A stretch of 64,000 nucleotides of DNA from Priestia megaterium (lineage in GTDB: Bacteria; Bacillota; Bacilli; Bacillales; Bacillaceae_H). The stretch lies in contig NZ_CP023317.1 of the NCBI RefSeq assembly GCF_009497655.1, positions 3,439,501 through 3,503,500 of the forward strand, read 5' to 3'. The translations under genes and the position numbers were made by a program. Shown in pieces: positions 1-8,426 of this stretch (the stretch's first letter is position 1; each line of letters starts with the position of its first letter). Below the pieces are notes generated by a model. That model worked only from the letters and a program-made list of their open reading frames with translations, was not told the origin of the DNA and did not search any database.

Positions 1-71
1 CTGCACTATTCGTATTATAACAATCATCTATAAATAAAACCTACTTATATTGTTGACTTTGACAGCCCCAA

Positions 72-109
72 AAATAAGAGCCCCTGTAAATGAAGGTCCG
101 CTCTTATTT
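72..109 (-). terminator. Terminator of the tiny lipoprotein gene
   Basis: A 10-bp perfect stem (AAATAAGAGC / GCTCTTATTT) with an 18-nt loop lies 8 bases past the stop codon of the small minus-strand gene at 117-182. On the minus strand the stem is followed by a T-rich stretch, as expected for a rho-independent terminator. Confidence 0.6.
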
Positions 110-116
110 ACTTAGT

Positions 117-182
117 TTAATTACTACTGCAAGCTGCTAATGCTAGCAATAATACAGCAGAAGTTGCTAAAACCTTTTTCAT
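117..182 (-). CDS. 21-residue lipoprotein-like peptide
   Basis: The ORF starts MKKVLATSAVLLLALAACSS and stops one residue later (Asn). It has a basic N-terminus, a hydrophobic core and a lipobox (L-A-A-C, Cys18), so it is essentially a lipoprotein signal peptide with three residues after the lipidated cysteine. A GAAGGTG ribosome site lies about 6 bases before the ATG and a terminator follows the stop, so it looks like a complete monocistronic gene, not a fragment. It resembles entericidin-like mini-lipoproteins in architecture only. Membrane anchoring after Lgt/LspA processing is inferred; the function is unknown. Confidence 0.6.
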   Translation of the reverse strand: MKKVLATSAVLLLALAACSSN

Positions 183-349
183 ACATGCACCTTCAACTCT
201 CTAATAACCATTCTCCACCTATTATTTATTGTTAATAAAAGGTAGAAACTTTGTATATTTTATCATGTTTTTTGTATTCATGAACATCACTACTACCTAA
301 CCTAATAATCTTATTTTTGTACGGACTGAAGTTCTTCTTTATAGGTAAC

Positions 350-391
350 AAAAAAGCATAAACCCGTTGGTCTCCAACAAAATTTATGCTT
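350..391 (-). terminator. Terminator of the galactonate operon
   Basis: AAGCATAAA pairs with TTTATGCTT, with an inner GTTGG/CCAAC stem. On the minus strand the hairpin runs into six T residues. It sits about 95 bases beyond the stop of the transporter gene, the last gene of the operon. Confidence 0.65.
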
Positions 392-486
392 CTTCTTTAA
401 TAAATCTTTTACGAATTCTCTTTTAATCCCGCCACAAATAATTCCAGATGTATGATTCCTAAAAAACTATAAGATTATAAACAGCC

Positions 487-1806
487 TTACACAATATCTC
501 GATTCAATTTTTCATCTTTAACCACTTTAATTCTTTCCACTTTTCCTACAAGGAAGATATACGAAAGTGCTCCTAAAAGGGCCAATGCCGCTATGAATAC
601 TAGCGCTGGAGCAAAGTTGCCTCCTTTAGCTAAGAAACCAATAACAATCGGAACAATAATAGAAGCTAGACCGCCGATAAAGTTAAAAACTCCGCCTGTT
701 AAACCGACTAAGTGTTTAGGCGCTAGCGTTGAGACAAAGACCCATGTAATAGAAGCCAGACCATTTCCAAAAAACGCAATAGCCATAAACATGATAATGA
801 GAGATGTGCTATTTACATAATTGGCTCCGATAATTGAAGTTGATAAAAGCAGCCCTACGATAATAGGTGTTTTTCTTGCAATACCTAGTGATACTCCTTT
901 TTTCACTAAGGCGTCAGATACAAAGCCAGATAATAATACTCCTACAAACGCTGCTAAAAACGGCGCAGATGCTAAGAATCCTGATTTTAAGAAATCTAAC
1001 CCTCTGTATTCCACAAGGTACGTTGGAAACCAGGTAAGGAAGAACCATAAAGTAGAGTTGACGGCAAACTGTCCTAAGTAGATGCCCCATAGCTTTCTGT
1101 GAGAAAAGGCTTCTTTAAGATTTCCCCATTCGAACTTTGCTCTTTCTCCTTTCGTATCAGCAGCTTTAACTAAGCCTCCACCTTCTTCGATATGCTGTAA
1201 TTCTGCTTTATTTACTTTACTATGCTGAGAAGGATCACGATAAAAGATATACCATATAATGCCCCACGCTATACCAATAACCCCTGTAGTAATAAACAGA
1301 CCTCTCCACCCTAAAAAGTGCTGAATGGTAACTAGTGTAGGTGTTAAAAATGCTAGCCCTGCAAACTGTCCTGAAGTATAAAAAGCAATTGCTGATGCTC
1401 TTTCCTGATTTGGAAACCAGCTGGTAACTACTTTATTATTGGTCGGAAAAGCCGGTGCTTCGAATGCTCCTGTAGCTAAACGCAGACCAAAAAGACTCAC
1501 AAATCCCTTAGTAAATCCTTGCAGCAGCGTAACAATAGACCAGGTAATTAAACTAAAGGCATACGTAGCACGAGCGCCAAAGCGGTCAGCCATTACCCCT
1601 CCTGGTATTTGTAAAGCAGCATAAGCCCATCCAAAGGCTGAAAATATGAGACCCAGTTCTACTGATGATAGCTTTAGATCTTTGGACATGGCTGTGGCAG
1701 CTACAGAAATATTACTTCGATCCATATAGTTGATGACAACGCTTATGAAAATAAATGCTAAAACACGAAATCTAACGCGAGTCGGCTTTTCGCTATACCC
1801 CTTCAT
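487..1806 (-). CDS. MFS sugar-acid:H+ symporter (galactonate/glucarate type)
   Basis: A 439-residue major-facilitator protein with 12 predicted membrane segments. The N-terminus (VINYMDRSNISVA) is the signature of the anion:cation symporter family that includes ExuT, GudP, GarP and DgoT. A strong AGGGGGGATAAGG site precedes the ATG. It is the last gene after iclR, kdgK, aldolase and dgoD, so its most likely substrate is D-galactonate or a closely related hexonate, taken up with protons. A hairpin between it and dgoD may lower its expression relative to the enzymes. Family is certain; substrate is inferred from neighbours. Confidence 0.88.
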   Translation of the reverse strand: MKGYSEKPTRVRFRVLAFIFISVVINYMDRSNISVAATAMSKDLKLSSVELGLIFSAFGWAYAALQIPGGVMADRFGARATYAFSLITWSIVTLLQGFTKGFVSLFGLRLATGAFEAPAFPTNNKVVTSWFPNQERASAIAFYTSGQFAGLAFLTPTLVTIQHFLGWRGLFITTGVIGIAWGIIWYIFYRDPSQHSKVNKAELQHIEEGGGLVKAADTKGERAKFEWGNLKEAFSHRKLWGIYLGQFAVNSTLWFFLTWFPTYLVEYRGLDFLKSGFLASAPFLAAFVGVLLSGFVSDALVKKGVSLGIARKTPIIVGLLLSTSIIGANYVNSTSLIIMFMAIAFFGNGLASITWVFVSTLAPKHLVGLTGGVFNFIGGLASIIVPIVIGFLAKGGNFAPALVFIAALALLGALSYIFLVGKVERIKVVKDEKLNRDIV

Positions 1807-1838
1807 TCCCTTATCCCCCTGTATATGACTAGTTTAAG

Positions 1839-1878
1839 AAAAGATCTGACTGACGGTCATTTATCAATCAGATCTTTT
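1839..1878 (-). terminator. Intercistronic hairpin, dgoD to transporter
   Basis: AAAAGATCTGA and TCAGATCTTTT form an 11-bp perfect stem with an 18-nt loop in the 92-bp gap between dgoD and the transporter. It could be a partial terminator or a 3'-end stabiliser that sets the ratio of enzyme to transporter. No separate promoter for the transporter is obvious. Confidence 0.5.
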
Positions 1879-1898
1879 GTACTAAAATGGTTTCCCCT

Positions 1899-3047
1899 TT
1901 ACCATTCCGCTACAGAACCATCTTTATGACGCCATACTGGATTACGCCAATTATGACCAATATCAGCCATTTTTCTAACATGGTCTTCATTAATCTCAAT
2001 ACCTAAGCCAGGTCCATCTGGAATCTTTACAAATCCTTCTTCATATTTAAATACGTGGTTATCAACAATATAATCTAGTAAATCACTGCCTTGGTTATAG
2101 TGAATGCCTAAGCTTTGCTCTTGAATAAATGCGTTGTGGCACGTTGCATCTACTTGAAGACAAGCTGCTAATGCAATAGGTCCTAACGGGCAATGAGGTG
2201 CAGCCGCTACATCAAAGGCTTCAGCCATTGAAATAATTTTCTTACATTCTGTAATTCCTCCCGCATGTGATAAATCCGGCTGAATAATATCAACGTATCC
2301 GTCCGTTAAGAGCTTTTTAAACTCCCATTTTGAAAACATTCTTTCTCCTGTCGCAATAGGAATGGATACATGGTTGGCAATTTCTCTTAATGCCTCATTG
2401 TTTTCCGGCAAAACCGGCTCCTCGATAAACATTGGACGATAGACCTCTAGTTCTTTAGCTAAAATTTTTGCCATTGGCTTATGTACTCGTCCGTGAAAAT
2501 CAATACCTATTCCTACATAAGGTCCCACTGCTTCTCTGACAGCAGCGATACGTTCCACTACTTGATCAATTTTTTCATATGAATCTACGTATTGAAGCTC
2601 TTCTGTCCCATTCATTTTTACTGCTGTAAACCCTTTTGAAACAACTTCTCTTGCTGCTTCGCCTACATCTGAAGGGCGGTCTCCTCCAATCCACGAATAT
2701 ACTTTAATAGATTCTCTTGCTTTTCCGCCTAACAGTTGATGTACAGGAGCATCGTAATATTTTCCTTTTATGTCCCACAATGCTTGATCAATTCCTGATA
2801 TCGCGCTCATTAAAATAGGTCCGCCTCGATAGAAGCCGCCTCGGTACATAACGTTCCAATGATCTTCAATATTTAGTGGATCTTTGCCAATAAGATACTC
2901 CATCAGCTCATCTACTGCAGCTTTAACGGTAGAGGCTCTTCCTTCGATAACAGGTTCTCCCCACCCAACAATTCCTTCGTCTGTTTCTATTTTTAAAAAT
3001 AACCAGCGTGGCGGCACTTGAAACAATTCATAATTAGTAATTTTCAT
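1899..3047 (-). CDS. dgoD: D-galactonate dehydratase
   Basis: A 382-residue enolase-superfamily dehydratase that turns D-galactonate into 2-dehydro-3-deoxygalactonate. Metal ligands Asp183, Glu209 and Glu235 and catalytic His185 and His285 fall at the same positions as I recall for E. coli DgoD (contexts [26 protein letters not shown]). The N-terminal capping domain (about 1-125) precedes the barrel. Its ATG overlaps the end of the aldolase gene by 14 bases, indicating translational coupling. The DxH motif and full length support galactonate, but relatives acting on other hexonates share most of these residues. Confidence 0.9.
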   Translation of the reverse strand: MKITNYELFQVPPRWLFLKIETDEGIVGWGEPVIEGRASTVKAAVDELMEYLIGKDPLNIEDHWNVMYRGGFYRGGPILMSAISGIDQALWDIKGKYYDAPVHQLLGGKARESIKVYSWIGGDRPSDVGEAAREVVSKGFTAVKMNGTEELQYVDSYEKIDQVVERIAAVREAVGPYVGIGIDFHGRVHKPMAKILAKELEVYRPMFIEEPVLPENNEALREIANHVSIPIATGERMFSKWEFKKLLTDGYVDIIQPDLSHAGGITECKKIISMAEAFDVAAAPHCPLGPIALAACLQVDATCHNAFIQEQSLGIHYNQGSDLLDYIVDNHVFKYEEGFVKIPDGPGLGIEINEDHVRKMADIGHNWRNPVWRHKDGSVAEW

Positions 3048-3696
3048 GTACTTTTTCCCCTTTCGTTATACCATTCACTGCGGCTACGTATGCTTTAGCC
3101 TTTTGTGTTAGCTCCTGCAGGTATGCATGAGTAATTTCACGATTTGTATCTACTAAAGAACTTCCAATCCCAAACCCTACAGCACCTGCTTCTTCAAATT
3201 CTTGAATATTATCTAAGCTCACTCCTCCTGTTGGAAGAAGTGGAATATGAGGAAGCGGCCCTCGAATATCTTTAATATAGCTAGCCCCCAGCCTAGCAGG
3301 AAAGACTTTGATAATATCTCCGCCATTTTCATATGCCGTTAGAATTTCAGTAGGTGAAAAAGCCCCTGGAATACTCACCGCACCGTATCTTTTTGTTAGT
3401 TTAATCGTTTCAATATTAACCGTTGGAGAAAGGATAAACTTTGCACCTGCTAAAATAGCTGAACGTGCTGTTTCAGGGTCAAGCACTGTACCTGCTCCTA
3501 CTAGCACTTGATCACCCAGCTCTGTAGAAACCTCTTTAATGGCTGAAAGTGCGTCCGGAGAATTTAGAGTAATTTCTATATTTTTTACACCGCCGTCATT
3601 AAGCGCAGAGGCAATCTTCACTACGCCCTGCGGTTTGGCTCCTCTAATAATCGCAACGATTTTATGCTCTAATAAATGTGATAAACTATCCGTCAT
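3034..3696 (-). CDS. 2-dehydro-3-deoxy-6-phospho-galactonate/gluconate aldolase
   Basis: A 220-residue class I KDPG/KDPGal aldolase that splits the phosphorylated 2-keto-3-deoxy acid into pyruvate and glyceraldehyde-3-phosphate. Seen: the substrate-binding segment IIRG (about 16-19), EITL (41-44), the glycine-rich VGAGTVLD loop, and Schiff-base Lys130 in IIKVFPA, followed by the phosphate-binding LLPTGGV loop. It lies 17 bases after the kinase and overlaps dgoD, so KDPGal is the likely in vivo substrate, although this family often accepts both C4 epimers. Confidence 0.88.
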   Translation of the reverse strand: MTDSLSHLLEHKIVAIIRGAKPQGVVKIASALNDGGVKNIEITLNSPDALSAIKEVSTELGDQVLVGAGTVLDPETARSAILAGAKFILSPTVNIETIKLTKRYGAVSIPGAFSPTEILTAYENGGDIIKVFPARLGASYIKDIRGPLPHIPLLPTGGVSLDNIQEFEEAGAVGFGIGSSLVDTNREITHAYLQELTQKAKAYVAAVNGITKGEKVHENY

Positions 3697-3713
3697 GGGT
3701 AAGCCCCTTTCTT

Positions 3714-4667
3714 TTATCGTATAACGTCTTCTTTTGTAATCGCATTCATAAATTCGTAAAGCTCTTTCTTATCAGGCAAGCCTTCAATATCACCCTCTAC
3801 GGTTACAACCATAGCTCCTATAGCACACCCTCTTCTAACCGTTTCTTTTAAAGAAGATTTATCTATTAATCCCGATAGTATCCCAGCGGCAAAACCGTCA
3901 CCAGCTCCTACTGGATCTATCACTCTAGCAACTTTAAAACCTCCCACGTAAGCGGATTCATTTTCAGTCGAATAATAAGCTCCTTCCTCACCTAGCTTAA
4001 TAACAACTAGTTCTGCACCTAATTGATGAAACGCTGCTGCAACATCTTCAGGGTTATCCTTCTCAAATAAAAACTGACCTTCGTTCATTCCTGGTAAGAT
4101 AATATCCGCATATGTAGCCATTTCAATGAGTGTTTGACGCGCAGTTGATTCATCCCAAAGCGTCTTGCGTAAATTTGGATCAAACACTATTTTTACACCA
4201 TTTTTTTTAGCTGCTTTCATTGCTTGAAAAACAGCTTCATGGCAGGAGTCGCTCAGCGCAGGTGTTATTCCTGTCACGTATAAATATTTGGCAGAAGAGA
4301 TATACTCTTCATTCATATCATGCGGATTCATAAAGCTTGCTGCTGACCCTTGTCTGTAATAAAACACTTTACTGTTCATTTCATTTGTCTTTTGCTTTAA
4401 AAAAAGACCTGTAGGAGCATGATCATCAAATATTACATGTCTTACATCTATTCCTTCTCCTTTAATACTTGAAAGAACCCGCTCTCCTAGCTCGTCTTTT
4501 CCTAATCGGCTAACCCATCCCGTTTGATAACCTAGTTTTGACAGGGCGATTAACGTGTTGCTTTCTGCCCCAGCAATTTTCGAAGAAAAATCTTTAGCAT
4601 ATCGCATCTTTCCATTCGAGTGTGGGGTAAACAGAATCATTGTTTCCCCCATGCTTATCACATCCAT
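3714..4667 (-). CDS. kdgK: 2-dehydro-3-deoxygluconate/galactonate kinase
   Basis: A 317-residue PfkB/ribokinase-family kinase. The C-terminal signature DPVGAGDGFAAG places the catalytic base at Asp257 with its anion hole. The N-terminal part has the sugar-binding GAESNTLIALSKLG segment typical of KDG kinases. It phosphorylates the 2-keto-3-deoxy acid made by the dehydratase before aldol cleavage. AAGAGGGG precedes the start, and the gene sits 17 bases after iclR and 17 before the aldolase, in one transcript. Confidence 0.87.
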   Translation of the reverse strand: MDVISMGETMILFTPHSNGKMRYAKDFSSKIAGAESNTLIALSKLGYQTGWVSRLGKDELGERVLSSIKGEGIDVRHVIFDDHAPTGLFLKQKTNEMNSKVFYYRQGSAASFMNPHDMNEEYISSAKYLYVTGITPALSDSCHEAVFQAMKAAKKNGVKIVFDPNLRKTLWDESTARQTLIEMATYADIILPGMNEGQFLFEKDNPEDVAAAFHQLGAELVVIKLGEEGAYYSTENESAYVGGFKVARVIDPVGAGDGFAAGILSGLIDKSSLKETVRRGCAIGAMVVTVEGDIEGLPDKKELYEFMNAITKEDVIR

Positions 4668-4684
4668 TTTACCCCTCTTTTCAT

Positions 4685-5443
4685 TTATCTCTTCGCCTCT
4701 TCATATCCAGCAATAAAAGATATATTAGTCGCTGTTTGAAGCAGCCTTTCTACAATAAAGTCTTTATGCTTCAGCATTCTTTCCTTAGGACCAGCTACAC
4801 TAATAGCAGCTTGAATGCTTCCCTTTGCTCCAAATACAGGTGCAGCAAGGCAAAATAACCCTTCTTCATTTTCTTCATCATCAATTGCATAGCCCATTTG
4901 AACAAAAGAATCTAGATTGTCATTAAGAACTTTTTTATCTGTAATTGTATAGTCCGTAATAGGCAGCAGCTCCGTATGTTCAAGCAGCTGCTCTCGCTGA
5001 TCTTTAGGAAGAAAAGCTAAAAAAATTTTTCCTAATCCGGTACAATAAAGCGGCTTTCGGTTACCAGGCTGAGCGGTTGTTCTAATAGAGCGATTATTAT
5101 CAATCTTAACAACATAGACCAATTCTCCATCTGACAGCAAGGCCATAAACACAGTTTCTTGAACATCCTCCATCAGCTTCTTTAAATACGGTTTTCCCTC
5201 TGAAGAAATATCCAATGATTCCATAGCCGCTGTTCCAATTTGAATTAGCTTTGGCCCTAGCTTGTACTTCTTTAATGAGTCCTGATTCAAATACCCTTCA
5301 TTATGAAGTGTTCCCACAAGATTAAACGTACTGCTTTGCGGAAACGAAAGTAAATCGCTAACTTCTTTTACTGTTAACCCCTCGGGATGTTGAGCAATCA
5401 ATTCAAATACCCTTAATACACGTTCTGCTGATTTTACTGACAT
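4685..5443 (-). CDS. IclR-family regulator of the galactonate operon
   Basis: A 252-residue IclR-type regulator: an N-terminal winged helix (about 1-65, AERVLRVFELIAQHPEGLTV) and a C-terminal effector domain (about 75-250) containing LGKIFLA. It is the first gene of the five-gene minus-strand operon. A perfect 18-bp palindrome lies 15 bases upstream of the ATG, so autoregulation plus control of the whole operon is likely. The effector is probably the sugar acid or its keto-deoxy product. Repressor or activator cannot be told from sequence. Confidence 0.87.
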   Translation of the reverse strand: MSVKSAERVLRVFELIAQHPEGLTVKEVSDLLSFPQSSTFNLVGTLHNEGYLNQDSLKKYKLGPKLIQIGTAAMESLDISSEGKPYLKKLMEDVQETVFMALLSDGELVYVVKIDNNRSIRTTAQPGNRKPLYCTGLGKIFLAFLPKDQREQLLEHTELLPITDYTITDKKVLNDNLDSFVQMGYAIDDEENEEGLFCLAAPVFGAKGSIQAAISVAGPKERMLKHKDFIVERLLQTATNISFIAGYEEAKR

Positions 5444-5458
5444 GAATAAACCCTCTCT

Positions 5459-5476
5459 AAATCACATATGTGATTT
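5459..5476. promoter_or_regulatory. Palindromic operator upstream of iclR
   Basis: AAATCACATATGTGATTT is a perfect 18-bp palindrome just upstream of the IclR-type gene. A degenerate second half-site (ATATGATTT) follows at about 5486-5494. Its position suits an autoregulatory operator for the IclR protein; binding is inferred. Confidence 0.55.
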
Positions 5477-5604
5477 TAAATTTTATATATGATTTACTGA
5501 TTTAAATATTATCATAGACAGATCATTAATTCAAAATATTTTTACAAATAAAACAAAAATACTTATGACAGAAACTGAAAAATGATTAATAAATACCAAT
5601 ATAA

Positions 5605-5631
5605 AAAAGCTTCTATGATGAAATCATAGAA
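5605..5631 (-). terminator. Terminator after the ABC efflux operon
   Basis: TTCTATGAT / ATCATAGAA form a 9-bp perfect stem with a 3-nt loop, followed on the minus strand by GC and six T residues. It separates the DrrAB-like operon from the iclR operon promoter. Confidence 0.6.
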
Positions 5632-5660
5632 ACTAGAAAAAATTGTAATGGAAGTTAGTT

Positions 5661-5768
5661 ATGAAAAATAGAGATTTTTTATTATCGATTTTTTTTAATG
5701 TATTTTTAGCTTATCTATGGGTCTTTCTCCTTTATTTAATTTTTGATTTTGTTCAGTTAGCTGTATAA
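5661..5768 (+). pseudogene. Truncated membrane-protein gene, 5' end only
   Basis: A 35-codon ORF starts MKNRDFLLSIFFNVFLAYLW and is almost wholly hydrophobic. GGAAG lies before the ATG. Its last codons are contributed by the 96-bp repeat that begins at about 5759, so the reading frame is cut exactly at the repeat border. Bases 5704-5759 match a stretch at about 47495-47550 at roughly 86%, where the continuation of a similar protein survives. I read this as the 5' part of a roughly 105-residue two- or three-helix membrane protein, truncated on arrival of the repeat. Confidence 0.45.
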
Positions 5769-5854
5769 ACGATAAACTCAAAAGGTGAACAAGCCCTTGA
5801 GTACCAAGGGTTTGTTTTTTGCATGAGTTCCGGAAAGAGGCATTACGACAACTA
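5759..5854. repeat. 96-bp hairpin repeat, copy 1
   Basis: This stretch matches 24208-24303 over 96 bases with no gap and six substitutions. The core is a 12-bp stem AACAAGCCCTTG / CAAGGGTTTGTT (one G-U pair) with a 5-nt loop and a following T-run, which reads as a plus-strand terminator. An outer AACTCA/TGAGTT pair brackets it. No ORF is preserved. It could be a MITE-like mobile hairpin, a REP-type element or a conserved RNA. Confidence 0.7.
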
Positions 5855-5943
5855 GAAGTAATCCCTGTTTTATGCTATCAATACTTTACATTAAAATTCC
5901 GATGATTCCATATACGTTTGGTAGCTTGCTCAGTTTATAAAAT

Positions 5944-6693
5944 TCACCCTAATTTGCGTTTGAATTCTTTACTAGCGAACAAGTAAGCGATGACCATGAT
6001 ACCTAGGCACCAGGCAAGGGCACTCCAGATATCGTTGCCAACAGATCCTTCATACAAGAGTGCACGAATCGTATTCACGATTGAAGTCACGGGCTGGTTC
6101 TCGGCGAATGCCCGAACAGCTTTAGGCATCGTTTCAGTGGGAACAAAGGCGGAACTAATAAAAGGTAGGAAAATCAGTGGGTACGAGTAGCCTGTGGCTC
6201 CTTCCATAGATTTCGCTGTCAGTCCTGGAATAATGGCCAACCATGTCAGGGCTAGCGTAAACAGCCCGAGTATCCCGGCTACCGCGAACCAATCTAGGAT
6301 ATCAGCGCTGGAACGGAAACCCATCAAGAGCGCGACGAAGATAACTATCACGATAGTAAGGGCATTGGAAACAAAAGATGTCAACACGTGAGCCCATAAT
6401 ACCGAAGAACGTTTAATGGGCATGGTGATGAAACGGGCCATCAGTCCACTTTTTACATCATTAAATAGCCGAACGGAAGTGTAAGCGACGCCGGATGCGA
6501 TAGCCATCAGCAGGATTCCCGGTAATAGATAATTGACGTAATTGGCTGTTCCTGTATTTATAGCGCCACCAAATACGTAGACAAACAGTAGCATCATCAT
6601 AATTGGCGTAATCGCCACCGTAATAATCGTATCCGGGCTGCGCATAATCGTGCGCATCAAACGTCCTAGTAATACAACTGTATTGTTTTTCAT
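5944..6693 (-). CDS. ABC-2 type permease (DrrB-like drug efflux)
   Basis: A 249-residue ABC-2 permease with six predicted membrane helices, of the daunorubicin-resistance DrrB type. It starts one base after the stop of the ATPase gene and forms the membrane half of the exporter. Base composition is visibly GC-richer than the neighbouring operons, suggesting the cassette was acquired. Substrate is unknown; related PadR-linked DrrAB systems export antibiotics or other lipophilic compounds. Confidence 0.87.
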   Translation of the reverse strand: MKNNTVVLLGRLMRTIMRSPDTIITVAITPIMMMLLFVYVFGGAINTGTANYVNYLLPGILLMAIASGVAYTSVRLFNDVKSGLMARFITMPIKRSSVLWAHVLTSFVSNALTIVIVIFVALLMGFRSSADILDWFAVAGILGLFTLALTWLAIIPGLTAKSMEGATGYSYPLIFLPFISSAFVPTETMPKAVRAFAENQPVTSIVNTIRALLYEGSVGNDIWSALAWCLGIMVIAYLFASKEFKRKLG

Positions 6694-7455
6694 TTACATT
6701 TCCTCCTTTTTGCCGATGATTGCGAGGAAGATTTCCTCTAATGTTGGCTGTTTCTCAATGTATTCCACTTTTGCTGGGGGGAACATCTCTTTAAGTTCGG
6801 TAAGGGTACCGGTTTTGATGATTTTTCCGCCATGTAGGATGGCTATACGATCTGCCAGTTGTTCAGCTTCTTCCAGATACTGAGTCGTGAGCAAGATGGT
6901 CGTACCACCGCCAGCAAGCTCTTTGATAGTGTTCCAGACTTCAATCCGGGCTTCCGGATCAAGTCCGGTCGTCGGTTCGTCGAGAAAAATAACAGCTGGC
7001 GCCCCAATCAGACTCATAGCTATATCAAGTCGGCGCTTCATTCCACCGGAATATTGATCCGCCCGGCGATTGGCTGCATCGGTCAAGCTGAATCTTGCAA
7101 GGAGATTGTCAGCTACTTCATTAGGATTAAATACCCCTCGCAATTTGGCGATCATTATCAGGTTTTCCTTCCCAGTAAGCATGCCGTCTAACGCTGCGAA
7201 CTGCCCCGTTAGGCTGATGTTTTGGCGGACGTCAGCCGGTTGACGTTGGACGTCAAATCCGCAAATACTTACTTCGCCGCTATCAGCCTTCATCAGTGTT
7301 GAAAGAATGTTAACTGTCGTCGTCTTCCCTGCTCCATTTGAGCCCAGCAGTGCAAAAATTTCACCGCGCTGCACCTCAACATTCACCCCTTTTAAAACTT
7401 CTTTGTCTTTAAAGGACTTTTTTAATTCTTTTACAAAAATCGCTGTATTTCTCAT
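6694..7455 (-). CDS. ABC transporter ATPase (DrrA-like)
   Basis: A 253-residue ATP-binding subunit. Walker A is LGSNGAGKTTT (about 37-47), the signature is YSGGMKRRLD, Walker B is AVIFLDEPTTGLDP, and the switch histidine is replaced by Gln in LLTTQYLEEAE, as is usual for DrrA-type proteins. It pairs with the permease encoded immediately downstream. A PadR-type operator lies about 125 bases upstream, in the gap after the DUF1048 gene, so this half of the cassette probably has its own repressed promoter. Confidence 0.9.
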   Translation of the reverse strand: MRNTAIFVKELKKSFKDKEVLKGVNVEVQRGEIFALLGSNGAGKTTTVNILSTLMKADSGEVSICGFDVQRQPADVRQNISLTGQFAALDGMLTGKENLIMIAKLRGVFNPNEVADNLLARFSLTDAANRRADQYSGGMKRRLDIAMSLIGAPAVIFLDEPTTGLDPEARIEVWNTIKELAGGGTTILLTTQYLEEAEQLADRIAILHGGKIIKTGTLTELKEMFPPAKVEYIEKQPTLEEIFLAIIGKKEEM

Positions 7456-7578
7456 ACGTTTTTCCTCCTTTTAAAAAGCTCCACAAGCTTGCTTGTTAGA
7501 ACTGTCATGATGTAACTAAGCTGAGCGTCTCGTAGAGCTAGGTTTTTGATACCTTACTATTCAGTCTGACTGATATTC

Positions 7579-7592
7579 TGTATCACTTAGTA
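7579..7592. promoter_or_regulatory. PadR-type operator before the ABC genes
   Basis: GTATCACTTAGTAC fits the imperfect palindrome GTAnnACTTAGTA that recurs three times around the padR promoter. The surrounding bases (7563-7592) also resemble 8411-8440 (both contain TCTGACT then ATTCTGTAT). Lying upstream of the ATPase gene, it is a probable binding site for the local PadR repressor. Confidence 0.6.
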
Positions 7593-7644
7593 CTGAGTTT
7601 GAAAAATGACTGAATAGCAAAAGCAACTAGCTATTCAGTCGATG

Positions 7645-7998
7645 TTATTGATTAAATTTATTTTTTCCTAATCGTTCCTTAATACTCTGGTTCAAATCTT
7701 CACGATACTTAACCATATAAGTTTTAGCATTTGCCACTAATTCGTCAGCAAAGGAAGCCACATCGTCTCCAGTAATTTCGAGCACCTGTCTACCTTCTGC
7801 AGCACCTGCTTCGAATAAATCAATTAATTCATACTGCATGTGTAGCATATCCATTCCGTTGCCCGATGAGAAATTCCACATGTAGTTTTGAATTTTTTTA
7901 AATACAAACTGATAGTCCTCTGGCAAGGCTTCAACCCGTGCCATCATCATTTTATACTCTTTTTTATCACCAATCATTTTTTTGAATATTTCCAACAT
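7645..7998 (-). CDS. DUF1048 family protein
   Basis: A 117-residue, largely helical, charged protein beginning MLEIFKKMIGDKKEYKMMMA. The family (DUF1048) is regularly encoded beside PadR regulators and DrrAB-type transporters, which is what is seen here. It lies about 70 bases downstream of padR on the same strand with AAGGAGG before the ATG. No catalytic motif is visible; a scaffolding or sensing role is possible but unproven. Confidence 0.8.
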   Translation of the reverse strand: MLEIFKKMIGDKKEYKMMMARVEALPEDYQFVFKKIQNYMWNFSSGNGMDMLHMQYELIDLFEAGAAEGRQVLEITGDDVASFADELVANAKTYMVKYREDLNQSIKERLGKNKFNQ

Positions 7999-8068
7999 GT
8001 CATTTTTCCTCCTTTTTATAAAGCTTCATAAGATGCTTTAAAACTATCCGACGGTCTATCCTATGAAG

Positions 8069-8395
8069 CTAGTTTGACTTCAAGACGTTGATTTTTGATG
8101 ATACAAAATCCCACCTTTTCCAAAACAACTCAAGCTCCTTGTAGCCCGCCTCATTAAGCGAATAAAATTTGCGGGGTGGGCCCATATCTGATGGTTTTTT
8201 TTCTATATTCACAAGTTTTTTCTTTTCTAATCGTACGAGAATAGTGTAGACCGTTCCTTCCACGACCTCGATAAATCCAAGCTCGTTCAGACGGCGTGTA
8301 ATCTCATAGCCATAGGTTTCATGGCGGCTGATAATTTCTAACACACAGCCTTCCAGCGAACCCTTCAGCATTTCAGTTAAATTTTCGATCTTCAG
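8069..8395 (-). CDS. PadR-family transcriptional repressor
   Basis: Winged-helix PadR protein with the family core LKGSLEGCVLEIIS, YGYEITRRLNELGF and VEGTVYTILVRLEKKKLV, followed by GPPRKFYSLNEAG. Start uncertain. The frame is open back to a TTG at 8443, but that TTG lies next to an operator copy and has no ribosome site. A CTG at 8395 follows AGAGGAGGTT and gives KIENLTEMLKG, as I recall for close relatives; an ATG at 8371 is the shortest option. I chose 8395. It very likely represses itself and the DrrAB cassette through the four repeated operators. Confidence 0.82.
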   Translation of the reverse strand: MKIENLTEMLKGSLEGCVLEIISRHETYGYEITRRLNELGFIEVVEGTVYTILVRLEKKKLVNIEKKPSDMGPPRKFYSLNEAGYKELELFWKRWDFVSSKINVLKSN

Positions 8396-8426
8396 AACCT
8401 CCTCTATATTGTCTGACTTATATTCT

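Noticed and set aside
593-1624. Plus-strand ORFs of 61-86 codons opposite the sugar-acid transporter
   Set aside because: They are antisense to a long, clearly conserved membrane-protein gene, lack ribosome sites and show no domain pattern. The same applies to most short ORFs opposite larger genes throughout the window.
5759-5854. Riboswitch or T-box leader
   Set aside because: No gene lies directly downstream on the same strand at either copy, and no known aptamer core is visible, so a mobile or terminator-type repeat is preferred.
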